DNA of 64,000 bases from the NCBI GenBank assembly GCA_963732765.1, contig CAVTAS010000006.1, positions 124,001 to 188,000 of the forward strand, in the 5' to 3' direction. Under the pieces are notes generated by a model, which saw nothing but the letters and a program-made list of their open reading frames with translations, did not search any database and was not told the DNA's origin. Positions 17,895 through 26,827 of the stretch are shown here, in pieces. Made by a program: the position numbers and the translations under genes. This DNA comes from JANYHF01 sp963732765. Its GTDB lineage: Bacteria > Pseudomonadota > Alphaproteobacteria > Rhizobiales > Hyphomicrobiaceae. Each line of letters starts with the position of its first letter. Positions within the stretch are counted from its first letter, which is position 1.

Positions 17895-18470
17895 TCAGAC
17901 GATCTGATTGTGGTCATCGGCAAGGCGCTTGGCCTCGACCATGACGTGGCCTATGGCCAGGATCAGGCCGCCGAAGGCCGCAATCATGTAGTCGTCGAGA
18001 CTGAATGAAAAGGCGAGAACCTTTTGCCCGGACGGATGGGCCATAGTCAGGACGAGGCCAAGCAGCGTGCCTGAAAGCGGGCGCAGCGCGGCCAGGATCA
18101 GCATGGAGAACCCGATGCGTCGCAGCCGCATCGGCGCGTTGGCCGTGAACAGCTGACCCTTGCGGTAACCGTCGAACAGCTCGAAAGCCTGAAGCAGCGC
18201 GTAGAACAGCACCGCCAGCGGGATCATCGAAACCGCAAAACCAGCCAGTCGCGTGGAGAAATCGAGCGCCACCGGCGCAGTCCCCAGCCCGAGATGCGGC
18301 ACGATCAGGCTTTGCACATAAGCGGGCGACAGCCACACCCAGGCCAGCGCCAGCTCCGCCAATGCGCCGCCGATCGCGACCACGAAGCACATGACAGAGC
18401 TGATCCAGCGCACCGAGTTGTGCCGATCGGATTTCAGGCCATGCGGCCAAGCGGATTCGGAAGGGCTCAT
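17895..18470 (-). CDS. DUF2975 membrane protein
   Basis: A 191-residue protein with four hydrophobic segments in the usual DUF2975 arrangement (about residues 22-45, 65-90, 115-140 and 150-175). It ends AKRLADDHNQIV just before the XRE gene. The function of the family is unknown; the constant pairing with a YozG-like regulator suggests a membrane sensor or regulator-holding role. I start it at the ATG at 18470, because GGAG (complement of 18477-18480) stands six bases upstream. Longer starts at 18482 or 18488 fall inside the promoter palindrome. Confidence 0.82.
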   Translation of the reverse strand: MSPSESAWPHGLKSDRHNSVRWISSVMCFVVAIGGALAELALAWVWLSPAYVQSLIVPHLGLGTAPVALDFSTRLAGFAVSMIPLAVLFYALLQAFELFDGYRKGQLFTANAPMRLRRIGFSMLILAALRPLSGTLLGLVLTMAHPSGQKVLAFSFSLDDYMIAAFGGLILAIGHVMVEAKRLADDHNQIV

Positions 18471-18476
18471 GATGGG

Positions 18477-18533
18477 CTCCATTGACACGCAATTTAATTA
18501 CTATAAAACAATAATTAAATCGTGTCAATGGAG
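18477..18533. promoter_or_regulatory. mirror-image divergent promoter/operator
   Basis: A near-perfect inverted repeat covers the whole space between two divergent genes. The outer arms CTCCATTGACACG (18477-18489) and CGTGTCAATGGAG (18521-18533) are exact complements, and the inner ATTTAATTA/TAATTAAAT also pair, offset by two bases. Each arm holds a TTGACA -35 box and a GGAG ribosome site. On the minus strand TTGACA is followed 17 bases later by TATAGT, a good -10 box. The two genes thus share symmetric signals, and one dimeric regulator could control both. Confidence 0.7.
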
Positions 18534-18539
18534 ATGCCG

Positions 18540-19115
18540 ATGCACCTTCTCCCCCGTTTGGCCGCTGCTATGATCCTGCTCGCCCCAAGCGGCTGCGCCA
18601 AGGTTCCGCTCGGCACCATGCTGACGCTGGCCACGCTCGATCCGAATACAGCCGATCCCGCCGGCTTCGGTGCGGCGGTGCTCCAGCCCTTGTGGCTGGC
18701 AACGCCGGCAGGCGGCGTCACACTGACTTTGACCATCGCGCGCAGTGATGCACCGAAGCCGGAGGTGCATGCCTTCGTCATGGAGGAGGTGCGCGATCCG
18801 GCCGAACTGGCCAAAGTCGCTCAGTATCGCCGCCGTGGCGATACGCTCACGGTCTATCGGCTTGCGGACGCCGATGCAGCGACATTGCGCCAGCTTCAGG
18901 CCAGCACGCGCGGGGCAGGCGGTTCGGGATCGAGCAGCATCGGAGTGGCGGCCAAGGCCTGCCGGCAGGGACCGCTGCCCGGTGGGCCAATCCTGACGAG
19001 CACCTATCTTAAGGTCGCGGCAAGCGGGGAGTATCTGCCGGTGCTGGAAGATATCGATCTGCGCGCCGAGGTAGGCGAAGTGGCATTGGCCGAGCAAGTG
19101 CCGGCATGTTCGTAA
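18540..19115 (+). CDS. putative lipoprotein of unknown function
   Basis: A 191-residue protein with a short lipoprotein signal (MHLLPRLAAAMILLAPSGC, lipobox PSGC) and no domain I recognise. A serine/glycine patch (RGAGGSGSSSIGVAAKAC) and two further cysteines may form a disulfide. The ATG at 18540 is preferred because GGAG lies six bases before it; three in-frame starts upstream (18522, 18528, 18534) fall inside the promoter palindrome. Divergent from the DUF2975/XRE pair and probably controlled with it. It converges on ptsP with only nine bases between the stops. Confidence 0.7.
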   Translation: MHLLPRLAAAMILLAPSGCAKVPLGTMLTLATLDPNTADPAGFGAAVLQPLWLATPAGGVTLTLTIARSDAPKPEVHAFVMEEVRDPAELAKVAQYRRRGDTLTVYRLADADAATLRQLQASTRGAGGSGSSSIGVAAKACRQGPLPGGPILTSTYLKVAASGEYLPVLEDIDLRAEVGEVALAEQVPACS

Positions 19116-19124
19116 AGCACGAGG

Positions 19125-21386
19125 TCACGACAGCTCAACATTGTTGTCCGCCGCAAACCTCTGCAATTCCGCCCGCACACTGCGGTTTTCCGACGCCAGC
19201 ATGGCCGCCATCTCGCGGCGCAGCTTGCCGGCATCCAGCGACAGGATCATCGCCTTCACCGGCCCCAGGCCTGCCGCCGCCATCGAGATCGACCGGAACC
19301 CCAGCCCGATCAGCGCCATGGCCTCCAGCGGCTTGCCGGCCAGTTCGCCGCACAGCGTCACCGGGCGGTTATGACGCTCGGCAGCCGCTACGATTTGCTC
19401 CAGTGCGCCCAACACCGGCGGCGACAACGGATCATAGCGCTTGGCCAGGCGCGGGTTGTTGCGGTCGGCCGCATACAGAAACTGGATCAGATCGTTACTG
19501 CCGACGCTGGCGAAATCGGCGCGCTTGAAAATGGCGTCCAGCTGCATCAGCATGGCTGGTACTTCGATCATGGCGCCGAGGTGGATTTTCCCTGCCTCCG
19601 GCCAGCCGAAGCGCTTGGCCATGGCCAATTCGTCTTCCAATACCGCACGGCCCTGATCATATTCCGCCGTCTCCGAAATCATCGGCAGCATCAGATGCAA
19701 ATCGCGGCCCTCGGCGGCCTTCAGCAGCGCACGCAACTGGGCGCGGAACAGGCCCGAGCGGTCGAGAGTCATGCGCACGGCGCGCCAGCCCATGGCAGGG
19801 TTCTCTTCCTTGTCGTGGCGCAGGTAGGGCAGCATCTTGTCGCCGCCGATGTCGAGCGAACGGAACACCACCGGCTTGCCCTCAGCCGCCGCCAGGATCT
19901 TAGCGTACATCGCTGTCTGACGATCTTTCATCGGCAGCCCCGATGAGATCATGAATTCCAGCTCGGTGCGGAACAAGCCGATGCCGTCGGCACCGGAAGC
20001 GTGCAGTTGCGCCATGTCGACCAGCAGCCCGGCGTTCATGTTCAGGCTGACGCGCACGCCATCGCGCGTGACAGGCAGAACGTCGCGCAGGCCGGCAAAG
20101 CGCTGCTGGCGCTTGGCCTTGAATCGCACGCGGTCGGAATAGGCTGCGATCAGCTCCTGCGATGGCCGCAGGTGCAATTCGCCGCTGTCGGCATCGAGAA
20201 TTGCCGCATCGCCGGCGTCGGCAAGTTCAATCAGGTTCTCGGCCTGGCCCAGCGCGGGAATGCCCAAGGCTTTGGCCACAATCGCAACGTGGCTGGCCGT
20301 GCCGCCTTCTTCGATCACCAGACCGCGCAGCTTATTGCGATCGTAGTCGAGCAGTTCCGCGGGCCCCATGTTGCGGGCGACCAGGATCGCGTCGTCGGGC
20401 AGCGCCTCGGTGGCGGCGGTGCCCGTCTTGCCGGCAAGGATGCGCAGCAAGCGGTCGGAGAGATCGTCGAGATCGCGGAAACGCTCCTTCCAGTAGGTAT
20501 CCTGGCGCTTCAGCATGCGGGCGCGCATGTCGTTGCGCACGCGCTCGACGGCGGCCTCGGCCGTCAATCCGCCTTCCAGCGCCTCCTCGATACGGCCGAC
20601 CCAGCCGTTGTCGTGCGCGAACATGCGATAGGTTTCGAGAACATCGCGGTGTTCGCCGGGTTCCGACACATCGCGCCGGTCCAGCATCGCATCGATGGTG
20701 GCGCGCAGCGCCTCAATTGCGACGGCCAGCCGCCGGCCCTCAGCGACCGGATCGTCCGTTAGCAGCTGACGCACCGTGATGCGCGGCTGGTGCAGCACAA
20801 TGTGCCCCATCGCGATGCCATCGGACAGCGCCTCGCCCTTGATGAGCGTGACGCGCCCGCGCCCGGTCCCGCCCGTCGCAGTCGTGGCGCCGGCAACGTC
20901 ACCCGAGGCCAGATGTTCGGCCAGTACCATCGCGGTGGTCTGCAGGCCCTCTTCCTCGTCTTCCGAGTAGTGGCGCTGCGTGCGGTTCTGGACGACCAAG
21001 ACGCCCAGCATATTGCCGGCCCGCATGACAGGCACGCCGAGGAACGAGTGGTAGATTTCTTCGCCCGTCTCTGGGCGATAGGAAAACGACGGATGCGACT
21101 GCGCCTCGGAGAGGTTCACCGCCTCGCCGGATTCGGCAATCAGGCCGACCAGCCCCTCGCCCTTCTTCATGTGGGTGCGATGGATAGCTTCCGGGTTCAA
21201 ACCCTCATTGGCAAACAGCTCCAGCGACCCGTCGGCGCGGCGGACATAGATCGAGCACACTTCGGCAACCATCAGGTTGGCGATCTGGCGCACGATCTTG
21301 TCGAGACGTTCCTGTCCCGTTCCTCTCTCCGCCATGATCTGGCGCAGGCGGCGGATCAGGATCATCGGTCCGGCGTCGGGGGGCAT
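19125..21386 (-). CDS. ptsP: phosphoenolpyruvate-protein phosphotransferase PtsP (EI-Ntr)
   Basis: A 753-residue enzyme I of the nitrogen PTS, taking phosphate from PEP and passing it to NPr. The N-terminal GAF domain covers about residues 25-165 (LMVAEVCSIYVRRADGSLELFANEGL). The phospho-histidine is in GGTASHVAIVAKALGIPALGQ. The PEP-binding barrel shows FRTELEFM, FRSLDIGGDK, GSNDLIQFL and the C-terminal Cys in TLCGELAG. The order lysC-ptsP matches Hyphomicrobiales-type genomes, where prfA follows directly. The start at 21386 has no clear ribosome site; an internal ATG at 21365 is an alternative. Confidence 0.93.
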   Translation of the reverse strand: MPPDAGPMILIRRLRQIMAERGTGQERLDKIVRQIANLMVAEVCSIYVRRADGSLELFANEGLNPEAIHRTHMKKGEGLVGLIAESGEAVNLSEAQSHPSFSYRPETGEEIYHSFLGVPVMRAGNMLGVLVVQNRTQRHYSEDEEEGLQTTAMVLAEHLASGDVAGATTATGGTGRGRVTLIKGEALSDGIAMGHIVLHQPRITVRQLLTDDPVAEGRRLAVAIEALRATIDAMLDRRDVSEPGEHRDVLETYRMFAHDNGWVGRIEEALEGGLTAEAAVERVRNDMRARMLKRQDTYWKERFRDLDDLSDRLLRILAGKTGTAATEALPDDAILVARNMGPAELLDYDRNKLRGLVIEEGGTASHVAIVAKALGIPALGQAENLIELADAGDAAILDADSGELHLRPSQELIAAYSDRVRFKAKRQQRFAGLRDVLPVTRDGVRVSLNMNAGLLVDMAQLHASGADGIGLFRTELEFMISSGLPMKDRQTAMYAKILAAAEGKPVVFRSLDIGGDKMLPYLRHDKEENPAMGWRAVRMTLDRSGLFRAQLRALLKAAEGRDLHLMLPMISETAEYDQGRAVLEDELAMAKRFGWPEAGKIHLGAMIEVPAMLMQLDAIFKRADFASVGSNDLIQFLYAADRNNPRLAKRYDPLSPPVLGALEQIVAAAERHNRPVTLCGELAGKPLEAMALIGLGFRSISMAAAGLGPVKAMILSLDAGKLRREMAAMLASENRSVRAELQRFAADNNVELS

Positions 21387-21387
21387 G

Positions 21388-21497
21388 GGGGAGTGAGGGA
21401 CTCGGGAACTCGGGACTCGGGACTCGGAGTAAAAGTGGAGTGGTACCGCTCCCCTCTTCTTACGAGTTCCGAGTTCCGAGTCCCAAGTCCCTCCCTT
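21388..21497. repeat. imperfect inverted repeat built of GGGACTCGG units
   Basis: Between lysC and ptsP lies a run of four GGGACTCGG/GGGAACTCGG-like units (about 21397-21429) facing the complementary units GAGTTCCGAGTTCCGAGTCCC (about 21464-21484), then CTCCC. The two arms can fold into one long stem around a 30-base loop. It fills the whole intergenic space, reaching to within a base or two of the ptsP start, so it must shape either the lysC transcript end or the ptsP leader. Confidence 0.65.
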
Positions 21498-21502
21498 TCT
21501 AG

Positions 21503-22762
21503 CTAAGCATCCAATCCATAAAGCGTATGCAGCGTTCTCACCGCAAGCTCGGTGTAATCCGCATTCAGCAGCACGCTGATTTTGATTTCCGAGGTTGAGA
21601 TCGCCTCGATGTTGATGCCCTTGCCCGAAAGAGCCTTGAACATGCTGGATGCGACACCGGCATGACTGCGCATGCCAATGCCAATGACACTGACCTTGAC
21701 CACATCGGTGGACGCCTTCAGTTCGCGATAGCCGATCTTGCCCTTTTGGCCTTTGATCACCTCCTGCGCGCGCGCCAGCTCGGCGGCGGGCACCGTGAAC
21801 GTCATGGCGGTGGATTTGCCGTCTTCCGATACGTTCTGCACGATCATGTCGACGTTGATGTTGCCGTCGGCCAGTGGTCCGAAGATGGCGGCGGCGACAC
21901 CGGGTTTGTCCTCGATGCCGAACAGCGTCACCTTGGCTTCGTCCTTGGCATAAGCAATGCCGCTGACCACATGCTTTTCCACTATCTCATCCTCATCGCA
22001 GACAAATGTACCAACCTTGGAGACTTCGCCCAGCTTGAAGGGGACGAGTGTGTCCGGCGCCTCAAAGCTCGAGCGCACTCTGAGACGAACGCCCTGGACC
22101 ATGGCTAATTCCACCGAGCGGATCTGGAGCACCTTGGCGCCCAGTGAGGCCATCTCCAGCATCTCTTCGTAGGAGATCTTTTCCAGCCGCCGCGCCTTGG
22201 GCACCATGCGCGGATCGGTAGTGTAGACGCCGTCGACATCGGTGTAGATATCGCAGAGATCAGCCTTCAACGCCGCCGCGATGGCCACGGCGCTGGTGTC
22301 CGAGCCGCCCCGTCCGAGCGTGGCGATCCGCGTATCGTCAGGCTCCACGCCCTGGAAGCCCGCCACTACGGCAACTTCGCCCTTGTTCATGCTGGCGAGC
22401 AGGTTCTCGCCCGGAATTTCGATCATGCGCGCCGAGCCGTGCGCGGTATTGGTTCGGATCGGGATCTGCCAGCCCTGCCAGGAGCGCGCCTTGATGCCGA
22501 TCTTTTGCAGCGCGATGGCCAGCAAGCCCGACGTCACTTGCTCGCCCGAGGCGACCACGGTGTCGTATTCGCGCGGGTCGTAGAGTTCGTTGGCTTCTTT
22601 CACCCAGGCGACCAGCTGGTTGGTCACGCCCGACATGGCCGACACTACCACGGCAACCTTATGCCCGGCGTCCACTTCGCGTTTGACATGCAGCGCCACA
22701 TTGCGGATGCGCTCGACCGTGGCGACCGAGGTGCCGCCGAATTTCATCACGATAATGCTCAT
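21503..22762 (-). CDS. lysC: aspartate kinase
   Basis: A 419-residue aspartokinase, first step of the aspartate-derived amino acid pathway (lysine, methionine, threonine, diaminopimelate). The N-terminus VMKFGGTSVATVERIRNVA and the block GRGGSDTSAVAIAAAL are the kinase signatures. Two ACT domains occupy the last 150 residues (VTLFGIEDKPGVAAAIFGPLAD, then VSVIGIGMRSHAGVASSMFKAL) and bind feedback effectors. The start at 22762 (MSIIVMKF) is chosen over 22831 because the extra N-terminal residues are not conserved. It precedes ptsP in the same direction. Confidence 0.95.
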   Translation of the reverse strand: MSIIVMKFGGTSVATVERIRNVALHVKREVDAGHKVAVVVSAMSGVTNQLVAWVKEANELYDPREYDTVVASGEQVTSGLLAIALQKIGIKARSWQGWQIPIRTNTAHGSARMIEIPGENLLASMNKGEVAVVAGFQGVEPDDTRIATLGRGGSDTSAVAIAAALKADLCDIYTDVDGVYTTDPRMVPKARRLEKISYEEMLEMASLGAKVLQIRSVELAMVQGVRLRVRSSFEAPDTLVPFKLGEVSKVGTFVCDEDEIVEKHVVSGIAYAKDEAKVTLFGIEDKPGVAAAIFGPLADGNINVDMIVQNVSEDGKSTAMTFTVPAAELARAQEVIKGQKGKIGYRELKASTDVVKVSVIGIGMRSHAGVASSMFKALSGKGINIEAISTSEIKISVLLNADYTELAVRTLHTLYGLDA

Positions 22763-22960
22763 ATCAGCCCGCTGCGAAGCCTCCGCGTGGTGTAACGAAG
22801 GATTGTCGGAAAAGTCGATGCGGCCCGCCATGGTGCCCCATGCGGCTCATGGCATCCGATTAGACCGGAGCGGCAGGGGAGGCAAGGGGCTTGGACGGGA
22901 TATCAAAGTCTGAGACAGGGTACGCCGTCCCAAATAGCTAAGCCCGCCGGCAACGCCCTA

Positions 22961-23758
22961 TTACCTGAGCTTTGCCACCACCTGCATGAAGCGCTCCACG
23001 CGTGAGCGGTCCACGGCGTTCCAGGTGTTGCCATCGACCTTGAAATGGGTGCCGATCACAACGCCATCGGCGATGGCGAGGATGTCCTTCACGTTGTCCT
23101 TGGTGACACCGGTGTTGGCGAATACTGGCGTATCAGGCAGCACCGACTTGACGGCGATCAGATCGCTGGTCTCGGCAGCCTCGCCGGTCATCAGTCCGGA
23201 CACCAGCACCACATCGGCCAATGAGGCGAATACCGCGCTTTTGGCGCGCTGCGCGATGGTCCGTGTGCCCATTGGCGAGGCGAATTCGGCATTGATGTTG
23301 TACATCAGCTGGAAATCGTCGCGGCCAAGGTTGTGGCGCAGGCGCAGCGCTCCGGCGCAATCGGGCGCCCACAAGCCCATGTCGCTGTCGTAGACGCCGG
23401 TCATGATCTCGCGTCCGAAGCGCGCGCCAGTAGACACGCCAAGCGCCACGGTCGCCACCGGGTCCCAGAGATAGTCGACGCCGAAAGGGATCTTGATCAG
23501 CGGCTTTAGCATGCCGACGGCGGTGGCGTAGGCGGCGAGACTCTCTGGCGTCGCCTTCAGCACATAGGGCCGATCGCCCTCGTTGCCGAACATCAGCGCG
23601 TCGACGCCGCCCTTCTGCAGGTTCTCGATATCGGCGGCGGCGCTCTCAACAATGCCGGCCATGCCGCGCTTGGCGTCATAGCGCGGCGAGCCGGGCAGCG
23701 GCGGGAAGTGCACCATGGCAATGATCGGCTTGGTGCTGCCGAAGGTTTCCTTGATCAT
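22961..23758 (-). CDS. BtpA/SgcQ family TIM-barrel protein
   Basis: A 265-residue protein of the BtpA/SgcQ family (PIIAMVHFPPLPGSPRYD at the N-terminus, FGNEGDRPYV, GVDYLWDP, ANTGVTKDNVKDILAIADGVVIGTHFK). The fold is a phosphate-binding TIM barrel like those of indole-glycerol-phosphate synthase and tRNA-dihydrouridine synthase relatives. BtpA was linked to photosystem I assembly in cyanobacteria, and SgcQ belongs to a sugar gene cluster in E. coli; the second setting fits better here. It is divergent from the otnK operon (197-base gap), so it probably acts in the same sugar acid pathway, though its reaction is not known. Confidence 0.85.
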   Translation of the reverse strand: MIKETFGSTKPIIAMVHFPPLPGSPRYDAKRGMAGIVESAAADIENLQKGGVDALMFGNEGDRPYVLKATPESLAAYATAVGMLKPLIKIPFGVDYLWDPVATVALGVSTGARFGREIMTGVYDSDMGLWAPDCAGALRLRHNLGRDDFQLMYNINAEFASPMGTRTIAQRAKSAVFASLADVVLVSGLMTGEAAETSDLIAVKSVLPDTPVFANTGVTKDNVKDILAIADGVVIGTHFKVDGNTWNAVDRSRVERFMQVVAKLR

Positions 23759-23862
23759 TCCCTACTCCTGCCTTGCCGAGCTGCCGGACGGACGGTGATC
23801 TTTTCACGGCCCGCGCCGCTAGGCAATCGTGTTGCGTCCTGCAGACGTTTTACCTTGCGCTC

Positions 23863-23888
23863 TGCACTTGGGGCCTGCACTTGGGGCC
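23863..23888. repeat. 13-base perfect tandem duplication upstream of otnK
   Basis: TGCACTTGGGGCC occurs twice head to tail (23863-23875 and 23876-23888) in the divergent promoter region between the BtpA-like gene and otnK. It could be a pair of regulator sites on one face of the helix or a simple slippage duplication. Confidence 0.6.
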
Positions 23889-23955
23889 TTGCGCGCTTCG
23901 ACCTGGACAGGCCAAGCTGGCGCGCAGCTGCCCGAGATCGACGAGATCACACCGT

Positions 23956-25254
23956 ATGAACCAGTCGAACACACCAGCGCCGCTGCTAGGCGCGATCGCC
24001 GACGACATGACCGGCGCGACTGATCTGGCCAATACGCTGGTTCGCAGCGGCATGCGAACTGTTCAGTTGGTGGGCGTGCCTTCGGGCGACCTGACGATAT
24101 CGGACGCCGACGCCATCGTGATAGCTCTCAAGTCGCGCACCGTACCGGTCGCCGATGCGGTTGCCTGGTCGCGCGCCTCGATGGCCTGGCTGCTTAGACA
24201 CGGCGTGCGGCAGACTTTCTTCAAGTATTGCTCGACGTTTGACTCCACCGACCAAGGCAACATTGGCCCGGTCGCCGACGCGCTGCTCGCAGACCTCAAG
24301 TCCGATTTCACCATTGCCTGCCCGGCGTTTCCCGAGAACGGTCGCACCATCTACTTCGGACACCTGTTTGTCGGTGACCGGCTGTTGTCGGAGTCATCGA
24401 TGCGAAATCATCCGTTGACGCCCATGACCGATAGCGACTTGGTGCGCGTGCTGGGCCGGCAAACCACGGGCAAGGTCGGGTTGATTCCGTTCGCCACAGT
24501 GAACGGCGGCGTGGGTGAGATTGCCCAAGCCATGGGCCGGCTGGCGCGCGAAGGGTATCGCCATGCGATTGTCGACGCCGTCACCAACCGCCACCTCATG
24601 GACATCGGCGAGGCGGCGGCCGATCTGCCGCTGGTTACGGGCGGATCGGGGTTGGCGCTCGGGCTGCCGGCCAATTACGTGCGGCGCTATGGCTTTGTGC
24701 CGGACACATCTGCCGCTCGTCTGCCCGCTGTAGAAGGCGCCGCGGCTGTTGTATCCGGCAGCTGCTCAGCGGCGACGCTGCGGCAGGTGGACAAGATGCG
24801 AGAGAGTTGCCCGGCATTCGCCGTCGATCCGTTGCGGCTGGCCAAGGGCGACGACGTGGTTGGCGAAGTCCTGGCCTGGGCCAGACCCAAGCTGGGAGCG
24901 GTTCCGGTGCTGGTAACGGCCAGCGCGTCCCACGAGGCGGTCGCGCGCGTGCAGCAGACACTTGGGCGCGATCGGGCGGGCGCGCTGGTTGAGGCGGCAT
25001 TGGGCGCCATCGCCAAAGGACTGGTTGCAGCCGGCGTGCGCCGGCTGGTGGTGGCCGGCGGCGAGACCTCGGGCGAGGTAGTACGGACGCTGTGCGTGAC
25101 CGCGCTGCGCATCGGCCCGCAGATCGATCCCGGTGTGCCTTGGACGCTAAGCCTTGGAGAGCCGCCGCTCGCCCTTGCGCTGAAATCGGGCAACTTCGGC
25201 GCGGACGACTTTTTCACCAGAGCTTTCCGTGTTCTCGACGGAGCGCAATCATGA
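23956..25254 (+). CDS. otnK: four-carbon acid sugar kinase (3-oxo-tetronate kinase type)
   Basis: A 432-residue DUF1537-family kinase. The N-terminal substrate domain begins LLGAIADDMTGATDLANTLVRSGM, with the DDxTGA motif typical of the family, and the C-terminal nucleotide domain holds RRLVVAGGETSGEV. OtnK phosphorylates 3-oxo-tetronate at C4 in the breakdown of L-threonate, D-threonate or erythronate. The ATG at 23956 has only a weak ribosome site but begins directly before the conserved domain. Its stop overlaps the otnC start (ATGA), and ltnD and otnI follow, so this is a co-transcribed pathway unit. Confidence 0.9.
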   Translation: MNQSNTPAPLLGAIADDMTGATDLANTLVRSGMRTVQLVGVPSGDLTISDADAIVIALKSRTVPVADAVAWSRASMAWLLRHGVRQTFFKYCSTFDSTDQGNIGPVADALLADLKSDFTIACPAFPENGRTIYFGHLFVGDRLLSESSMRNHPLTPMTDSDLVRVLGRQTTGKVGLIPFATVNGGVGEIAQAMGRLAREGYRHAIVDAVTNRHLMDIGEAAADLPLVTGGSGLALGLPANYVRRYGFVPDTSAARLPAVEGAAAVVSGSCSAATLRQVDKMRESCPAFAVDPLRLAKGDDVVGEVLAWARPKLGAVPVLVTASASHEAVARVQQTLGRDRAGALVEAALGAIAKGLVAAGVRRLVVAGGETSGEVVRTLCVTALRIGPQIDPGVPWTLSLGEPPLALALKSGNFGADDFFTRAFRVLDGAQS

Positions 25255-25889
25255 CGAGTGCCGATCAGCTGGCCGAAGACATCTGCCGTTATGGCCGCTC
25301 GATGTTCGCGCGCGGGCTGACGTTCGGTTCCTCGGGCAACATCAGCGCGCGTATTCCCGGCGGCTGGCTAATGACGCCGACGGGCGTTGCGCTTGACCGC
25401 TTGGAGCCGGAGCGCCTGTCGCGCTTGGACGACAACGGCAAGCACATCGCCGGCGATGCTCCGACCAAGGAGGCCTTCCTGCATCTCGCCATGTACGGCG
25501 AGCAGGCCAAGGCGGGCGCCATCGTTCATCTGCATTCGACGCATTCGGTCGCGGTGTCCTGTCTGGCCGACATCGAGCCCGACGACGTGCTGCCGCCGAT
25601 CACGGCCTACTACGTCATGCGGGTCGGCTCGCTGCCGCTAGTACCGTATTTTCCGCCGGGCGATCTAGCGCTGGCCGAAGCCGTCCGGTCCAAGGCGACG
25701 CGGCATTCGTCGGTGCTGCTGGCGAACCACGGGCCAGTGGTCTCGGGCGCCAGTCTGGAAGCGGCCGTCAACGCAATCGAGGAACTTGAAGAAACGGCGC
25801 GCCTGTTCCTGCTGCTGCGGGGCGAGCGGACACGCTATCTGACCGCCGATCAGGTTGCCGAACTGCGGCGGCGTTTTCCGAACACTTGA
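25251..25889 (+). CDS. otnC: class II aldolase, 3-oxo-tetronate 4-phosphate decarboxylase type
   Basis: A 212-residue class II aldolase/adducin-family protein. SSGNISARIPGGWLMTPTGV is the phosphate-binding part, and the zinc ligands are in HLHSTHSVAVS and LLANHGPVVSG. The catalytic acid lies in PTKEAFLHLAMY. In characterised clusters OtnC decarboxylates 3-oxo-tetronate 4-phosphate to dihydroxyacetone phosphate. Because an mtnK-like kinase is in the same operon, an alternative role as a pentulose-1-phosphate aldolase should be kept open. Overlaps otnK by four bases. Confidence 0.87.
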   Translation: MTSADQLAEDICRYGRSMFARGLTFGSSGNISARIPGGWLMTPTGVALDRLEPERLSRLDDNGKHIAGDAPTKEAFLHLAMYGEQAKAGAIVHLHSTHSVAVSCLADIEPDDVLPPITAYYVMRVGSLPLVPYFPPGDLALAEAVRSKATRHSSVLLANHGPVVSGASLEAAVNAIEELEETARLFLLLRGERTRYLTADQVAELRRRFPNT

Positions 25890-25900
25890 GGGTCAGCATA

Positions 25901-26822
25901 ATGGCAGCCAACGAAGCCCTGCAGATCGGCGTCATCGGGCTGGGATCCATGGGTCTGGGGATGGCCAAATCGATGGCCCGGCGCGGTCTGGGCGTGCGCG
26001 GCTATGACGTCAATCCAGCAGCCATCGCAGCCCTGGCGGCCTCAGGTGGCTTTGCCGCCGCCAGCGCCAAAGACGCGGCCAAACTGGCCGACGTCGTGGT
26101 GGTCGTCGTCATCACCGCGGCGCAGACCGATGCGGTGCTGTTCGGCGCGGACGGCGCCGCCGCCGCGATGCAACCGGGCGGCGTGATCGTGTCCTGCGCG
26201 ACCATGTCGCCGAACGATGCGCGCGCCCTGGCCGCCAAGGCCGCCGCCGCCGGACTGCTCTATCTCGACGCCCCGATGAGCGGCGGAACGGCCAAGGCGG
26301 CGAGCGGGCAGTTGACCTTCATGGCTTCGGGATCGAAGGACGCCTTCGCCAAGGCCCGGCCCGGTGCTGGACGCCATCGCCGGAACTGTCCACGAACTTG
26401 GCGATGAACCGGGGATCGGTGCGTCGTTCAAGATGGTCAATCAGCTGCTGGCCGGTGTGCATATCGCGGCCGCCTGCGAAGCGATCACGTTCGCCCAGAA
26501 ACTGGGGTTGGACCTCGCGACCGTCTATAAAGTCATCACCGGATCGGCTGGCAATTCCTGGATGTTCGAGAACCGCGTCCCGCACGTCATCGATGGCGAC
26601 TATAGCCCGCGCAGCGCCGTCAACATCTTCACCAAGGACCTCGGCATCGTAAGCGATATGGGCAGGGCGGAGAAATTCCCGTTGCAGCTGTCGGCGACCG
26701 CGCTGCAGATGTTCCTGATGACGGCGGCGGCCGGCATGGGCGGCGATGACGACGCCTCGGTCGCCCGCATGATCGCGAAAATCACCGGGCTCGACTTGCC
26801 CGAAGGCACCAAAGCGAGTTGA
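25901..26822 (+). CDS. ltnD: L-threonate dehydrogenase-type beta-hydroxyacid dehydrogenase, one frameshift
   Basis: A member of the 3-hydroxyisobutyrate dehydrogenase family. The NAD site IGVIGLGSMGLGMAKSMARRG is at the N-terminus, the substrate loop LDAPMSGGTAKAASGQLTFM in the middle, and the catalytic Lys in FKMVNQLLAGVHIAA. The frame changes near 26359-26364 (one extra base in GGCCCGGTG), splitting ARP from VLDAIAGTVHELG; both halves are otherwise intact. LtnD oxidises L-threonate to 2-oxo-tetronate, feeding OtnI, OtnK and OtnC. ATG at 25901, 11 bases after otnC. Confidence 0.85.
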
Positions 26823-26827
26823 CCCCG

